Counted from the first letter of the stretch, positions 27,280 to 37,254 are shown. The stretch: 64,000 bases of DNA from Anaerostipes caccae L1-92 (GCF_014467075.1 NZ_AP023027.1:1925501-1989500), one strand, 5' to 3'. Notes: generated by a model not told the origin, from the sequence alone. Made by a program: numbers and translations.

Positions 27280-28083
27280 TTAGAATACTTTCGCATCCGC
27301 CATCATGGCAACTGCTTTAAATGCTGAATCCTGCGCTGTCTCTTCCTGGATCTTGATTCCGGCCTCTTTTTTCGGCGGTTCATACAGTTTAAGAGTTTTT
27401 ACAAAGGCCCCGTCCTCCCCTGTTTTTTCGAGTTCCAGCATAGACAGATCTTCTGCCTTGATCGTACCGATCGGCTTTTTCCGGGCTGCCATCTTATTTT
27501 TAATCGTCGGATATCTCGGGTCATAATCCGGTTTTGTAACAGTCAGAACACACGGAGACGCTGTCTCGATAAGACGGTAGCCTTCTTCCGTCTCCTGTTT
27601 GGCGCACACCTGTCCTTCTTCGAATTCGACCCCGATCACGTTGGTGATAACACCGGTGCCCAGCAGTTCGGAGAGTTCTGCTCCCACCTGTCCCAGGGCA
27701 GCGTCGGTAGCCTCTTTCCCGCAGAAGATCAGATCAAACTTCTTTCCGGTGTCTTCCTCAATCTTTTTGGCGGCACACATCAGGATATGGCTGATTCCCC
27801 TGGAATCCGAACCGTCAAACCGGTCATCCCGTACCAAATATGCATGGTCTGCTCCTACTGCGAGACAGTTTTTTAATGAATTTCTGGCTTCCTCACCGCC
27901 GATGCACAGGACGGTGATCTCCCCTTCCCCGGCTTCCTTCAGGCGTGCAGCCATCTCCAGCGCATAGGTGTCAAACGCATTGACTACAGGTGTGATGTTT
28001 GCAAGATCCGGCTTCCCTTCTGCTGTCAAATGTACTTCCACAGAATCATCCGGCACCTGTTTCACACATACTAAAATTTCCAT
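27280..28083 (-). CDS. etfB: EtfB, electron transfer flavoprotein beta subunit (set A)
   Basis: 267 residues, beginning EILVCVKQVPDDS. The nucleotide-binding segment is FCGKEATDAALGQVGAELSE. The start is the ATG at 28083, 8 bases after GGAG; a GTG 9 bases earlier is too close to the ribosome site. It pairs with the plain etfA 13 bases downstream and lies behind the acyl-CoA dehydrogenase gene. It differs from the set B EtfB at many sites, so the sets are not a recent duplication. Confidence 0.92.
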   Translation of the reverse strand: MEILVCVKQVPDDSVEVHLTAEGKPDLANITPVVNAFDTYALEMAARLKEAGEGEITVLCIGGEEARNSLKNCLAVGADHAYLVRDDRFDGSDSRGISHILMCAAKKIEEDTGKKFDLIFCGKEATDAALGQVGAELSELLGTGVITNVIGVEFEEGQVCAKQETEEGYRLIETASPCVLTVTKPDYDPRYPTIKNKMAARKKPIGTIKAEDLSMLELEKTGEDGAFVKTLKLYEPPKKEAGIKIQEETAQDSAFKAVAMMADAKVF

Positions 28084-28112
28084 AATCTTCACTCCTTTGT
28101 CCGGTCAATTTC

Positions 28113-29249
28113 TTATCTGCCGATGGTATTGTTCGCAATGACGATTCTCTGGATTTCATTGCTTCCCTCGAAAATCTGAAAGATCTTCGCGTCACGGAGA
28201 AGTTTTTCTACCGGATATTCTCTGCTGTATCCGTATCCGCCGAACATCTGAATGGCTTCTGATGCCACTTCCATGGCAATATCACTGGCGTAGCATTTTG
28301 CAATAGCTGCTTCCTTAGAATGAGAAAGTCCAAGATCCATCCTTGTCAGTGCATGGGCAACCATCTGGCGGGCTGTCTCTGTCTTGATCGCCATATCCGC
28401 AATCTTAAACTGCAGTGCCTGATTTTTGATGATCGGTTTTCCAAACTGGATTCTTTCTTTTCCGTAGGCAATAGCCTCATTGATGCCCCTCTGTGCGATT
28501 CCTGCTGCGACACATCCCATCCATGCCCTGGCCTGGTCAAGAGTCTTCATAGCAATGCCAAAACCTTTTCCTTCCGCTCCGATCAGGTTTTTGGCCGGAA
28601 TCCGGCAGTCTTCCAAAACCACATCGCAGGTATTCGATGTACGAATTCCCATCTTATCTTCTTCATTGCCAGTGCTCAGTCCCGGTGTTCCTGCATCTAC
28701 AAGGAACATGGAGATGCCTTTTACACCTTTGCTTTTATCGGTCATAGCCGTAATACAGTAGAAGGAAGCGATTCCGCCGTTTGTGATAAAGCATTTTCTT
28801 CCATTCAGTATGTATTCGTCTCCGTCTTTCACTGCAGTTGTTGTACCTGCTCCTGCATCGGAACCTGCTCCAGGCTCAGTAAGGCAGAATGCTCCGAATC
28901 CGCCCTCGATGATCTGATCACAGACATGCTTTTTTTGTTCTTCGTTCCCTGCGATTAAAACCGGTTTTGTTCCCAGCCCGCTGGCAGAAATCGTGGTGGC
29001 AAATCCTGCGTCCGCGATAGCCATCTCCTCGATCAGCGCAGCCACATCCACTCTGGAAAGTCCGGGTCCGCCGTATTCTTCCGGAACCTCAAGAGAATGA
29101 AGCTGCATCTCAATCGCTTTATCATAGATCTCCTTCGGCCATTCTCCTGAACGGTCAAATTCTTTACACTGTTCTTTGACTTCATTCTCACAAAACTCTC
29201 TTACGTCCTGCAGTAAATCGTTTGCTTCTTCTGAAATTAAATATGCCAT
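28113..29249 (-). CDS. Acyl-CoA dehydrogenase, butyryl-CoA dehydrogenase-like
   Basis: 378 residues, standard for the short-chain acyl-CoA dehydrogenase family. FAD and substrate motifs are AFCLTEPGAGSDAG, CFITNGG and the C-terminal IFQIFEGSNEIQRI, whose FEG Glu is the expected catalytic base. In lactate-growing Anaerobutyricum a related enzyme is encoded in the lct cluster and may link lactate oxidation to crotonyl-CoA reduction. Here too it is within the lactate operon, next to an Etf pair. Its real acyl substrate is not known. Confidence 0.9.
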   Translation of the reverse strand: MAYLISEEANDLLQDVREFCENEVKEQCKEFDRSGEWPKEIYDKAIEMQLHSLEVPEEYGGPGLSRVDVAALIEEMAIADAGFATTISASGLGTKPVLIAGNEEQKKHVCDQIIEGGFGAFCLTEPGAGSDAGAGTTTAVKDGDEYILNGRKCFITNGGIASFYCITAMTDKSKGVKGISMFLVDAGTPGLSTGNEEDKMGIRTSNTCDVVLEDCRIPAKNLIGAEGKGFGIAMKTLDQARAWMGCVAAGIAQRGINEAIAYGKERIQFGKPIIKNQALQFKIADMAIKTETARQMVAHALTRMDLGLSHSKEAAIAKCYASDIAMEVASEAIQMFGGYGYSREYPVEKLLRDAKIFQIFEGSNEIQRIVIANNTIGR

Positions 29250-29292
29250 AATTGATTTCTCCTTTTAAATTGATCAATGGTTTGTATTTTCC

Positions 29293-30720
29293 TTACAGCT
29301 TGTAACAGACTTTGCCCGGATTCAGGATCATATTCGGATCAAAAACAGTTTTTACGCCTTCCATGATACGCATGCTGACCGGTCCCACAGATTCTGCCAG
29401 ATAGTCGAGCTTTCCGTGTCCGATGCCGTGTTCTCCGGAGATCAGTCCTCCGAATTCCGTGGCTTTTTCGTATACTTTTTTCATAAATACTGATACTTGC
29501 TTTCTGAATTCCTCCTCCTGCATGTCATTGCTGCATGTATAAATATGCAGATTTCCGTCCCCGGCATGACCAAAACTTTTTACCCGGAAATCTGCTTCCG
29601 CTTCCAGTGATTTTGTGTAGGTCAGGAACTCTGCGATTTTATTTGTGGGCACTACCACATCACATTCATCCAAAAGTACAGTATCCGCCTCAATGGCCTC
29701 TAAAAGAGCGCTTCTCACAGCCCACGCGTCACGTTTCAGTGCCGGTGTATCGGCTACCAGAACATCAATGGCTCCCGCCTCCAAGACAATCTCAGAGGCT
29801 GCCTCTATGATATCTTCCAGCTGTTCTTCCGAATCTCCGTCAAAGGTAGCCAGCAGATACGCACCGACTTCCACGCCTTCCATTTCTTTTGGATAAACCT
29901 TCTTTCCCAGAAATTTCTCCGTATCCATGACGACATCTTTTTCCATGAACTCCAGAGCCTGCGGATGCAGATGGTTCATGAAAAACTGAGGCACTGTTGC
30001 AATGCAGTCTTCCAATGTTTCATAAGGAATGATCAGGCTGATGACCGCTTTGGGCTGAGGAATCAATTTCAGCGTCAGCTCTGTGATGACTCCCAATGTC
30101 CCTTCCGATCCGATCATCAGATTCAGCAGGCTGTATCCGGAACTGGTTTTAGAAACTGTCGCCCCCAATTTGACAATCTCACCTGTGGGAAGAACGACGG
30201 TCATCGCCCTGACATAATCTCTCGTCGTACCGTATTTTACTGCCCTCATGCCGCCGGCATTGGTTGCTACATTTCCGCCTACGGTCGCAAATTTTTCTCC
30301 CGGGTCCGGCGGATACAAAAGCCCCTGTTTTTCTGCATCTTCCGCCAGGTCATTTAACAGAACTCCGGGCTGTATGGTCACGACAAAATTTTCTTTATCA
30401 TAGCCGAGGATCTTGTTCATCTTTGTGATGGACAGTATGATTCCTCCATGGATGCTGACAGCTCCTCCCACCAGCCCGGTTCTGGCCCCGCTTGGCGTCA
30501 CAGGAATTTTGTGTTCATTACAAAGCTTCATTACCGCTGCAGCTTCTTCTGTCGTCAGTGGTTCTACTACCGCTTCGGGTTTTGCCTTTCCGTAGATTGA
30601 CATTTCGTCATGGGTAAAATCATCATTGATCTCGTCTCCCGTATAGACACGTCTGGGTGTAATCTCATTCAGACGGTCAATGATCTCCTGTGTCACTCTG
30701 CCATATTCATATTCGCTCAT
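29293..30720 (-). CDS. FAD-linked lactate dehydrogenase, GlcD type (set A)
   Basis: 475 residues, the same family as the set B enzyme. PCMH-domain motifs are TPSGARTGLVGGAVSI and PPDPGEKFATVGGNVATN; the C-terminal FAD cap has [13 protein letters not shown] and SGEHGIGHGKLDYL. The set A and set B enzymes clearly align along their length but diverge throughout. It lies between a lactate racemase-like gene and the acyl-CoA dehydrogenase gene. Two such dehydrogenases in one regulon might split D- and L-lactate, or lactate and another 2-hydroxy acid. Confidence 0.87.
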   Translation of the reverse strand: MSEYEYGRVTQEIIDRLNEITPRRVYTGDEINDDFTHDEMSIYGKAKPEAVVEPLTTEEAAAVMKLCNEHKIPVTPSGARTGLVGGAVSIHGGIILSITKMNKILGYDKENFVVTIQPGVLLNDLAEDAEKQGLLYPPDPGEKFATVGGNVATNAGGMRAVKYGTTRDYVRAMTVVLPTGEIVKLGATVSKTSSGYSLLNLMIGSEGTLGVITELTLKLIPQPKAVISLIIPYETLEDCIATVPQFFMNHLHPQALEFMEKDVVMDTEKFLGKKVYPKEMEGVEVGAYLLATFDGDSEEQLEDIIEAASEIVLEAGAIDVLVADTPALKRDAWAVRSALLEAIEADTVLLDECDVVVPTNKIAEFLTYTKSLEAEADFRVKSFGHAGDGNLHIYTCSNDMQEEEFRKQVSVFMKKVYEKATEFGGLISGEHGIGHGKLDYLAESVGPVSMRIMEGVKTVFDPNMILNPGKVCYKL

Positions 30721-30741
30721 CTTCTCCTCCTCTAAAAAATC

Positions 30742-32031
30742 TCAGTTTCTATTTCTTACAATCACTGCTACGCCGTCCGGTATTACAGTGATCTTACTGT
30801 TTTCTCTGCCCAAATATTCATCGGCCATGCGGATCGCATCTTCTACGCTGTCAGCATAGTCCATCTGCATCTCCTCTACCATATCCTTCGGAGCCTGTGT
30901 CACCAGGATAACTTTATACTTTAACAGGATACGGCATAAGATCTGGGACTCCCATTGATCAGGCACAGTAGAGTTCCTGTCTGTAGCCAGGAATCTCTGC
31001 ATGATCTTTTCCTTATCTTTTTCTTTTGCAAAAGTATCATACAACTCCTTACCACCATGTCCGTCAATACAGCTTGCAGCCATAATAATCACTCCGCCCG
31101 GCTGGCAGGTGGCTTCCGCCGCCGTCATGCCCTTGACTGACTGATAAATATTCTGATCCAGAGGGTATCCCCCATTGGTGGATATGACAATATCGGAAGG
31201 TACTGCGTCCACTCCTGAAAGCTGATCCACGAACCGGCATCCCTTTTCATGAGCTTTTTCATAATGTCCGGCAAATGCCTCGATCACCTTTTTATTTTCA
31301 TCCAGCACAACGTTTATGATAAAAGCAAGTTTTGCCTTTCCGGCCGCGTAGATCATATCTCTGTGAATAGGGTTTCCTTCAAGAATTCCAGTTCTGGCAT
31401 GGGGATCATCAATAAACTCCGAGCAGTGGTTGGCCAGTACTGTTGTTCTGCTGGAGACTCCCGGCAGCACGCTCTTTCTTCCTCCGGAAAAACCTGCAAA
31501 AAAGTGAGGTTCAATGAATCCTTCCGAGATCAGAAGATCGGCTTCCCAGGCGATTTTATTGATCAGAAGTTCCCCTCCGGACGGAAGTTTCCCCAGACTT
31601 ACCATATCTTCCTGTTTTCCGCTTTCATGCACCACGAATCTAATGTCCGGGTGATCCACTGTTTCTTCTCCAAATTTTGAGATCAGTTCTTCCCTTGTGG
31701 TAGGACGGTGAAACCCTGTGGCGATTAAAACTGTCACCTTTGCGCCGGGATTTCCCTGCTTGATCTCCTCCAAAACAGCCGGCATGATCACCTTGCTCGG
31801 AACCGGACGGGTATGGTCGCTGGCAATCATCACAATATTGTCTTTTCCCCTGACCAGCTCTTTAAGCCTCGGTGTTCCCACCGGATGCAGCAGGGCATCT
31901 TTTACCAGTTCTTCTTCCTCCATTTTGGCCTGATAGTCATGAGCTTTTGATAAGAGGATTCCCGCCAGCCGTTCCTCCGGGATCTCAATCGTTAATTTCC
32001 CTTTTCCATAGGGAAGGTTTATCGTTTTCAT
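30742..32031 (-). CDS. larA: Nickel-dependent lactate racemase family protein (LarA-like)
   Basis: 429 residues of the LarA (DUF2088) family. Visible landmarks are ASDHTRPVPSK, ATGFHRPTTREEL and PHFFAGFSGGRKSVLPG. The last holds the His and Lys region that, in LarA, contacts the nickel-pincer cofactor. It should interconvert D- and L-lactate in the cytosol, feeding the stereospecific dehydrogenases. The cofactor enzymes LarB, LarC and LarE are not in this window and must be elsewhere. Some LarA relatives act on other 2-hydroxy acids. Confidence 0.87.
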   Translation of the reverse strand: MKTINLPYGKGKLTIEIPEERLAGILLSKAHDYQAKMEEEELVKDALLHPVGTPRLKELVRGKDNIVMIASDHTRPVPSKVIMPAVLEEIKQGNPGAKVTVLIATGFHRPTTREELISKFGEETVDHPDIRFVVHESGKQEDMVSLGKLPSGGELLINKIAWEADLLISEGFIEPHFFAGFSGGRKSVLPGVSSRTTVLANHCSEFIDDPHARTGILEGNPIHRDMIYAAGKAKLAFIINVVLDENKKVIEAFAGHYEKAHEKGCRFVDQLSGVDAVPSDIVISTNGGYPLDQNIYQSVKGMTAAEATCQPGGVIIMAASCIDGHGGKELYDTFAKEKDKEKIMQRFLATDRNSTVPDQWESQILCRILLKYKVILVTQAPKDMVEEMQMDYADSVEDAIRMADEYLGRENSKITVIPDGVAVIVRNRN

Positions 32032-32052
32032 AAGTCACCTCCGTAGAATGTC

Positions 32053-33603
32053 TTAAATAAATCTAAGTCCCAAAAATGCGATCACTCCGTATAGTACGAT
32101 AAACAGAATGAAGTATTTCATGGACCCGTTCAGTATGCTGCTCTCTTTTCCCACTGTTCCCGTGGCTGCCACAGCAATGGCAATGCTCTGGGGTGAGATG
32201 ATCTTTCCCGCCGTGGATCCTACTGTATTGGCCGCAGCCAGCCAGACATCGTTCATTCCAAGTGTATGGGCTGTCTGGACCTGCAGGCCGGTGAACAGGA
32301 CACTTGAGGATGTAGCACTTCCTGTCACGAAGGTTCCGATCGAACCGATCAGCGGTGCCACCAATGGATAAAAAGAGCCGGTGACCGCCACTATCAGTGC
32401 TGCAATGTCACTGATCATCCCGCTGTATCCCATGACTTTTGCTGTTGCCAGAACGGATACGATCGTAAGCACTGTCTTGGACATCTGTATCAGGGTGTCT
32501 TTCAATACCATTCCGATTTCTTTCCAGGATGCCCCCTGTGCTTTTCCTCCGATCAGCGCTGCCAGGAAGATCAGGACACCCGGTGTTGCCAGCCATGTAA
32601 AGGTATATGGGACGGCTCCGGCACCTGTATAGATCTGAACAGAACTCTTTACGCTCGCCAGCGGATCGTGGACAGCAGGGACGAGACTGGAAGTGATCAG
32701 GAGAAACAGGAGGATCAGCAGAAACGGAAGCCATGCGAGAACTGCCTTTTTTAATCCAAGAGGCTTACTGCCGGAATGCTCCGAGTCATCAAGATCTTTC
32801 AAAATGTATTCCGGGTCTTCTTTTTTCTTTAAAAGCTTTGCCGCCAGGATTGTAATGACCATACTGCATACAGAGCCGATCACCGCCGGGAGTTCAGCGC
32901 CTACAAACTTTGCAGTGAGGTATTCCGGAATGATAAATCCCAGTCCGGAGAGCAGTGTGATCATGCCGATCCCCTTCAGGCCTTTGACAGATCCCCCTGT
33001 CATGATCATCATCAGAAACGGTGTCAGGACTACCAGGACTGCAAGCTGCATAACTACGGCAACTGCCACGCCTCTGGGATCCAGGCCGCTCACGGAAGCC
33101 GCCGTGATTGTCGGAATACCGATCGAACCGAACGCCGTAGGCGTTGCATTGGCAACCAGACAGACCGTTGCAGCGAAGATCGGGCTGATACCAAGTCCGC
33201 ATAAGATACTGGCCGGAATCGCAACTGCCGTTCCAAAGCCGGCCATCCCTTCCATGAATCCTCCAAATCCCCATGCAATGATCAGGATCAGAATCCGTTT
33301 GTCTCTGGATACGCTGGTCAGCATCCGTTTAATTAAATCCATATTTTTTGTATGTACCGTCAGGTTGTAAGTGAAAATGGCCGCGATGATGACGAGACAG
33401 ATCGGCCAGATTCCCATGGCCGCTCCTTCCAAAGTTCCGGTAAGAGCATCGACAAGCGGCATTTTCCAAAGAAGCAGTGCAAGAACTAGTGTGATCGCAA
33501 GTGAAATAGGACAGGCTTTGTATCCGGGCATTTTAAGGCCGCTTAAGGCAAGCATCAGCCAAAGGATAGGAAGCAAAGCCAAAATAAATTTTATGAACAT
33601 CAC
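32053..33603 (-). CDS. L-lactate permease (LctP family)
   Basis: 516 residues with a dozen or more membrane helices, typical for LctP/LldP proton-lactate symporters. Characteristic stretches are GGFMEGMAGFGTAVAIPASIL, NATPTAFGSIGIP and GSIGTFVTGSATSSSVLF. First gene of the six-gene lactate operon. GTG (33603) and ATG (33600) are adjacent; GTG is 9 bases from GGAG and is slightly preferred. The promoter 80-110 bases upstream is overlapped by two FadR-type palindromes. Confidence 0.92.
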   Translation of the reverse strand: MMFIKFILALLPILWLMLALSGLKMPGYKACPISLAITLVLALLLWKMPLVDALTGTLEGAAMGIWPICLVIIAAIFTYNLTVHTKNMDLIKRMLTSVSRDKRILILIIAWGFGGFMEGMAGFGTAVAIPASILCGLGISPIFAATVCLVANATPTAFGSIGIPTITAASVSGLDPRGVAVAVVMQLAVLVVLTPFLMMIMTGGSVKGLKGIGMITLLSGLGFIIPEYLTAKFVGAELPAVIGSVCSMVITILAAKLLKKKEDPEYILKDLDDSEHSGSKPLGLKKAVLAWLPFLLILLFLLITSSLVPAVHDPLASVKSSVQIYTGAGAVPYTFTWLATPGVLIFLAALIGGKAQGASWKEIGMVLKDTLIQMSKTVLTIVSVLATAKVMGYSGMISDIAALIVAVTGSFYPLVAPLIGSIGTFVTGSATSSSVLFTGLQVQTAHTLGMNDVWLAAANTVGSTAGKIISPQSIAIAVAATGTVGKESSILNGSMKYFILFIVLYGVIAFLGLRFI

Positions 33604-33651
33604 AAGCAGAATCTCCTTTCTGTTCAGGACGACGAGTTACACTCCAAATAA

Positions 33652-33666
33652 ATTGGTTCTACCAAT
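33652..33666. promoter_or_regulatory. FadR-type operator 1 of lactate operon A
   Basis: ATTGGTTCTACCAAT, a perfect 6-bp inverted repeat with a 3-base centre, downstream of the -10 box and 49 bases before the permease start. It has the same form as the set B operators. Confidence 0.72.
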
Positions 33667-33681
33667 CCCCTTGTTGCCCCT

Positions 33682-33711
33682 TATGGTAGGACCAATTTTA
33701 TCGTTTGTCAA
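33682..33711 (-). promoter_or_regulatory. Lactate operon A promoter with embedded operator
   Basis: TTGACA (33706-33711) and TACCAT (33683-33688) are 17 bases apart on the minus strand. The palindrome at 33682-33696 (ATTGGTCCTACCATA on the minus strand) contains the -10 box itself. Its two deviations from the consensus fall in the half that doubles as the promoter element. Its centre is 30 bases from that of operator 1. Confidence 0.72.
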
Positions 33712-33871
33712 GCCCATTTGCATGAACAAGTCTCATGATACTCTATATTTTTTGTGCAAAACGCTGAAATTTATATTATTTTTCTGATTGATCCTATTCG
33801 CTGAAACAGGTCTGCATCTGCTTCACAGAACATTCCATTTTTTATAAATTTCATGAAATCTCACAAAAATA

Positions 33872-33909
33872 AAAAGCTTCTCTGATCTCAAATAATCAGA
33901 GAAGCTTTT
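33872..33909 (-). terminator. hisS terminator
   Basis: AAAAGCTTCTCTGAT pairs with ATCAGAGAAGCTTTT around 9 bases, followed on the minus strand by a T-rich run. It lies about 30 bases after the hisS stop. Confidence 0.92.
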
Positions 33910-33937
33910 GCCTCTGTGCACTATAAAACGATTGTCC

Positions 33938-35179
33938 TTATAATGCATTTTTTATATCGTCCAAAGAGATTTCTATCTCTTCTCCGGATTCCATGTTTTT
34001 CAGTCTTCCTTTATTTTCTTTTAATTCATTCTCGCCAATAATGATCGTGTTTTGTGCCCGGAGCTTATTTGCATATTTCATCTGTGCCTTTACTCCTCGT
34101 CCAAGGTAGTCTGTCTCCACCTTAAATCCTTCCATGCGCAGACCGGAAACGATCTCATAGGCTCTTGCCTTAGCTTCTTTTCCGAGAATTCCCACATAGA
34201 GGTTCAGTGGTCTTCCCGCCGGAAGTTCTGCTCCCTCCTCTTCGAGGAAAAATAAGATACGCTCTACTCCCATGCCGAATCCCACCGAAGGCATAGACGC
34301 TTTCCCGTCGATCTCATGGACTAAGTTGTCATATCTTCCTCCGCCGCACAGAGTAAACCCTTCTCCGTTTACAAACTCAAACACGGTCTTTGTATAATAA
34401 TCGAGCCCGCGGACAATCCCTGTGTCCACTTCATAAGGGATATTCAGGCTGTCCAGGAGGCTTTTCAGCTCTTCAAAATGTTCTCTGCACTCTTCGTCCA
34501 GATAGTCGATCGTTCTCGGTGCATCCTTGATAATCTCTTTGCAGGAAGGGACCTTGCAGTCGATGACTCTCAGAGGATTCTTCTCCATCCTCTCCCGGCA
34601 GGTTGGACAAAGTTTGTCCTCATGTCTGTGAAGATATGCAAGAAGAGCTTCGTTGTAATCTTTTCTGCAGTTTGAACATCCGATGCTGTTGATGTGAAGT
34701 TTCGCATCACTGAGCCCAATCTTATTGATAAACGTTGTTACCAGTGTGATCAGTTCCACTTCTGCCAGAGGACTTTCTGCCCCTACAAACTCAATCCCGA
34801 ACTGGTGGTGCTGTCTGAGTCTTCCGCTCTGTGGTTTTTCATATCGGAAAGCCGGGGTAATATAAAACATCTTTACCGGCTGTGGTTCGTTCTGCATTCC
34901 GTGTTCCAGATAAGCGCGGATGGCACCCGCAGTTCCCTCCGGTTTTAAGGTGATGCTCCGGTTTCCTTTATCTTCAAAAGTATACATCTCTTTCTGGACC
35001 ACATCCGTTGTCTCTCCCACGCTTCGCTGAAACAGTACGGTATGCTCAAAAACAGGGGTAATGATTTCATGAATATTATATGTCTCACACAGGTCTTTGA
35101 ACACATTCTCCAGATATGTCCGTTTCTGCATCTCCTCCCCGAACCAGTCCTTCGTCCCTCTCGGTGCTTGTGTTATCAT
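33938..35179 (-). CDS. hisS: Histidine-tRNA ligase
   Basis: 413 residues, normal length. It begins [17 protein letters not shown] as the family does. Motif 2 includes [18 protein letters not shown]; histidine-binding motifs are [16 protein letters not shown] and GGGRYDNL. It charges tRNA-His. Its first 95 bases overlap the end of the HD-GYP gene upstream in another frame. The start is well supported by AAAGGAGG and the conserved N-terminus, so the overlap is real at sequence level. Confidence 0.97.
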   Translation of the reverse strand: MITQAPRGTKDWFGEEMQKRTYLENVFKDLCETYNIHEIITPVFEHTVLFQRSVGETTDVVQKEMYTFEDKGNRSITLKPEGTAGAIRAYLEHGMQNEPQPVKMFYITPAFRYEKPQSGRLRQHHQFGIEFVGAESPLAEVELITLVTTFINKIGLSDAKLHINSIGCSNCRKDYNEALLAYLHRHEDKLCPTCRERMEKNPLRVIDCKVPSCKEIIKDAPRTIDYLDEECREHFEELKSLLDSLNIPYEVDTGIVRGLDYYTKTVFEFVNGEGFTLCGGGRYDNLVHEIDGKASMPSVGFGMGVERILFFLEEEGAELPAGRPLNLYVGILGKEAKARAYEIVSGLRMEGFKVETDYLGRGVKAQMKYANKLRAQNTIIIGENELKENKGRLKNMESGEEIEISLDDIKNAL

Positions 35180-35801
35180 TCGCAGTTCCTCCTTTTATTG
35201 TATCTGTATCGTGCAGATTACTCTTTTCTAATATTCTAAGCATTTCTTTCGAAAATGCAACCCGCTGAAATGCGAGAAACACTTTCATGTCAAAATTCTT
35301 TACTTCCTCGATCATGACTTCCAGAGCGGTTTCTACAGAGAATCCCTCCCGGTAATCCCGGTTGGCGATCAGGGCCCCAAAAATATCGCAGACATGCATG
35401 ATCCTGCCCACCAGCGGGATCTCATCTCTCTTTAGATTGCTCGGATATCCTGTGCCGTCATAATGTTCATGATGGTACAAAACCGCATCCAGCACAATAT
35501 TATCATAGCCGTGTTCGACCAGAATCGAATGGCCGATCGTAGAATGCATGCGCAGGTAGCGTGTCTCATCTACTGCAAGAATCTGTTCTTCCTTTTCATT
35601 CATGTAAAAATTCAGCCGGACTTTTCCGATGTCATGCAGCAGGCCCGCCACTGCCAGATCATAGCAGACTGCCTCATCCAGTCCTAATTCTTTTCCCACG
35701 TTATATGCGAGGTTGCTCACAACGATCCCATGTTCGATGGAATCGTCCAGACTGACCTGAATCGGAGTCTCTACATCCCGGGATTCATATTTCATCGGCA
35801 T
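35085..35801 (-). CDS. HD-GYP domain phosphohydrolase
   Basis: 238 residues. Motifs [12 protein letters not shown] and [11 protein letters not shown] define an HD-GYP domain, a class that includes cyclic-di-GMP phosphodiesterases. The catalytic domain starts near residue 20, so there is no sensory part. The last 30 or so residues ([20 protein letters not shown] onward) are polar, not part of the fold, and are encoded by DNA shared with the start of hisS. It lies between hemZ and hisS. Confidence 0.82.
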   Translation of the reverse strand: MPMKYESRDVETPIQVSLDDSIEHGIVVSNLAYNVGKELGLDEAVCYDLAVAGLLHDIGKVRLNFYMNEKEEQILAVDETRYLRMHSTIGHSILVEHGYDNIVLDAVLYHHEHYDGTGYPSNLKRDEIPLVGRIMHVCDIFGALIANRDYREGFSVETALEVMIEEVKNFDMKVFLAFQRVAFSKEMLRILEKSNLHDTDTIKGGTANDNTSTERDEGLVRGGDAETDISGECVQRPV

Positions 35802-35814
35802 ATCATAACACCAC

Positions 35815-37254
35815 CTAACACATACTTTTTAGTAATTTATCTTTCCGTAAAATCATTTCTTCGATCCGTTCCGTATACTGTCTGACATCCTTCAGGTTTT
35901 CCACCCTCTGGATGTTTCTTCTGCCGCCGACAATCTTAGATGAAGCGCCGGCACCTGCTGCAATAATATCATGCAGTTCCTCCATAATCAGTATATTATA
36001 AAGGCATTCTTTTTCTTCCAAAGAAAAGCCTGTATTTTCAAAATTTCCGGGAATATTTTTCTGCCGGTACATGTAATAAGGTTCCATTCCCAGATCAAAG
36101 CATGCCCGCTGTGCAAACCGGATCATTTCGTCATCGGCACCGCAAGAAAACTGATCCCTCATTTGATTCAGGGGAGCGCTTCTCTTGATCGCCAGCGCGT
36201 GGACCGTGATGCTGTCAGGCTCCAGTTCCCCAAGAGCCTTAAAGGTTGTCTCAAGTTCCCGGATTCCTTCTCCAGGAAGTCCGCAGATCGTGTCCATGTT
36301 AATGTTGTCAAATCCTGCTTTTCTGGCAGCATGAAAGCTGTCAGCCACATCCTCCGCCGTATGGTTTCTCCCAATCTTTCTCAGTGTATCATTGTTCATC
36401 GTCTGGGGATTGATACTGATCCTTGTAACTCCGTTTTCCGAGAGTACGGAAAGTTTTTCCGCGGTGATGCTGTCGGGTCTTCCGGCCTCCACCGTAATCT
36501 CACGGACCCTGCCAAAATCAAAGCATCGTTTAAGCTCTCCAAACAGACGCTCAAGCTGCTCTGGAGAAAGGGTAGTAGGTGTTCCCCCTCCCACATACAG
36601 GCTGATCATCTCCCTGTCCCTGTACTGCTCTCCTATATAGTGGATCTCCCGGATCAGGGCGTCTAGGTAATGATCTGCATACTCCCTGTATGCCGAAATC
36701 GGATACGACGTAAAAGAACAGTACAGGCATGTGCTTGGACAAAACGGAATCCCCACATACAGACTGTATCCGCTTTCATAGGTGATATTTTTCAGCAGTT
36801 CTGTCTCTTTTATTCCCACAGATACACAAAGATCTGCCTTTTCTTCGCTGACCAGATAATCCCGGCACAGTTTCGCTTGCATATCTGCCCTGGATTTCCC
36901 CCGCAGGCAGTCCTCAAACACAAGCTTTGTGGGACGGATGCCGTTTAATGTTCCCCAGGGCAGTTCTTTTTGAAAATAACAGGACAGCAGACGGTACAGA
37001 GCCGCCTTCAGGCTGTTTTTGAAGTTCCTCTTGTCCCTGAAGTCTCCTCTGACTTTCTCGGAAATGACAGATTCCCCGGTCCTCAGTTCCAGAAGTGTTT
37101 CCTCCTCATCGCAGAAGACCCTGCATATAAAATCATAGATAGAATTGTCATCTCCTTCCGAAGACAATTCTATCTTTTCTCCAATGCAGAATGCCAGAAT
37201 CAGGCTTCTGATATCGTATTCATACAGGGTTTCGTTCTGAATCAGTCCGATCAT
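35815..37254 (-). CDS. hemZ: Radical SAM coproporphyrinogen dehydrogenase HemZ
   Basis: 479 residues of the HemN-related group. The radical SAM cluster motif is CPSTCLYCSF near residue 170, followed by LYVGGGTPTTLSPEQLERLF. A 165-residue N-terminal extension is typical of HemZ. The family is named for oxygen-independent oxidation of coproporphyrinogen III, but many clostridia carry it without full haem synthesis, so its substrate is uncertain. Its start overlaps the MBL hydrolase stop by 4 bases. Confidence 0.85.
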   Translation of the reverse strand: MIGLIQNETLYEYDIRSLILAFCIGEKIELSSEGDDNSIYDFICRVFCDEEETLLELRTGESVISEKVRGDFRDKRNFKNSLKAALYRLLSCYFQKELPWGTLNGIRPTKLVFEDCLRGKSRADMQAKLCRDYLVSEEKADLCVSVGIKETELLKNITYESGYSLYVGIPFCPSTCLYCSFTSYPISAYREYADHYLDALIREIHYIGEQYRDREMISLYVGGGTPTTLSPEQLERLFGELKRCFDFGRVREITVEAGRPDSITAEKLSVLSENGVTRISINPQTMNNDTLRKIGRNHTAEDVADSFHAARKAGFDNINMDTICGLPGEGIRELETTFKALGELEPDSITVHALAIKRSAPLNQMRDQFSCGADDEMIRFAQRACFDLGMEPYYMYRQKNIPGNFENTGFSLEEKECLYNILIMEELHDIIAAGAGASSKIVGGRRNIQRVENLKDVRQYTERIEEMILRKDKLLKSMC

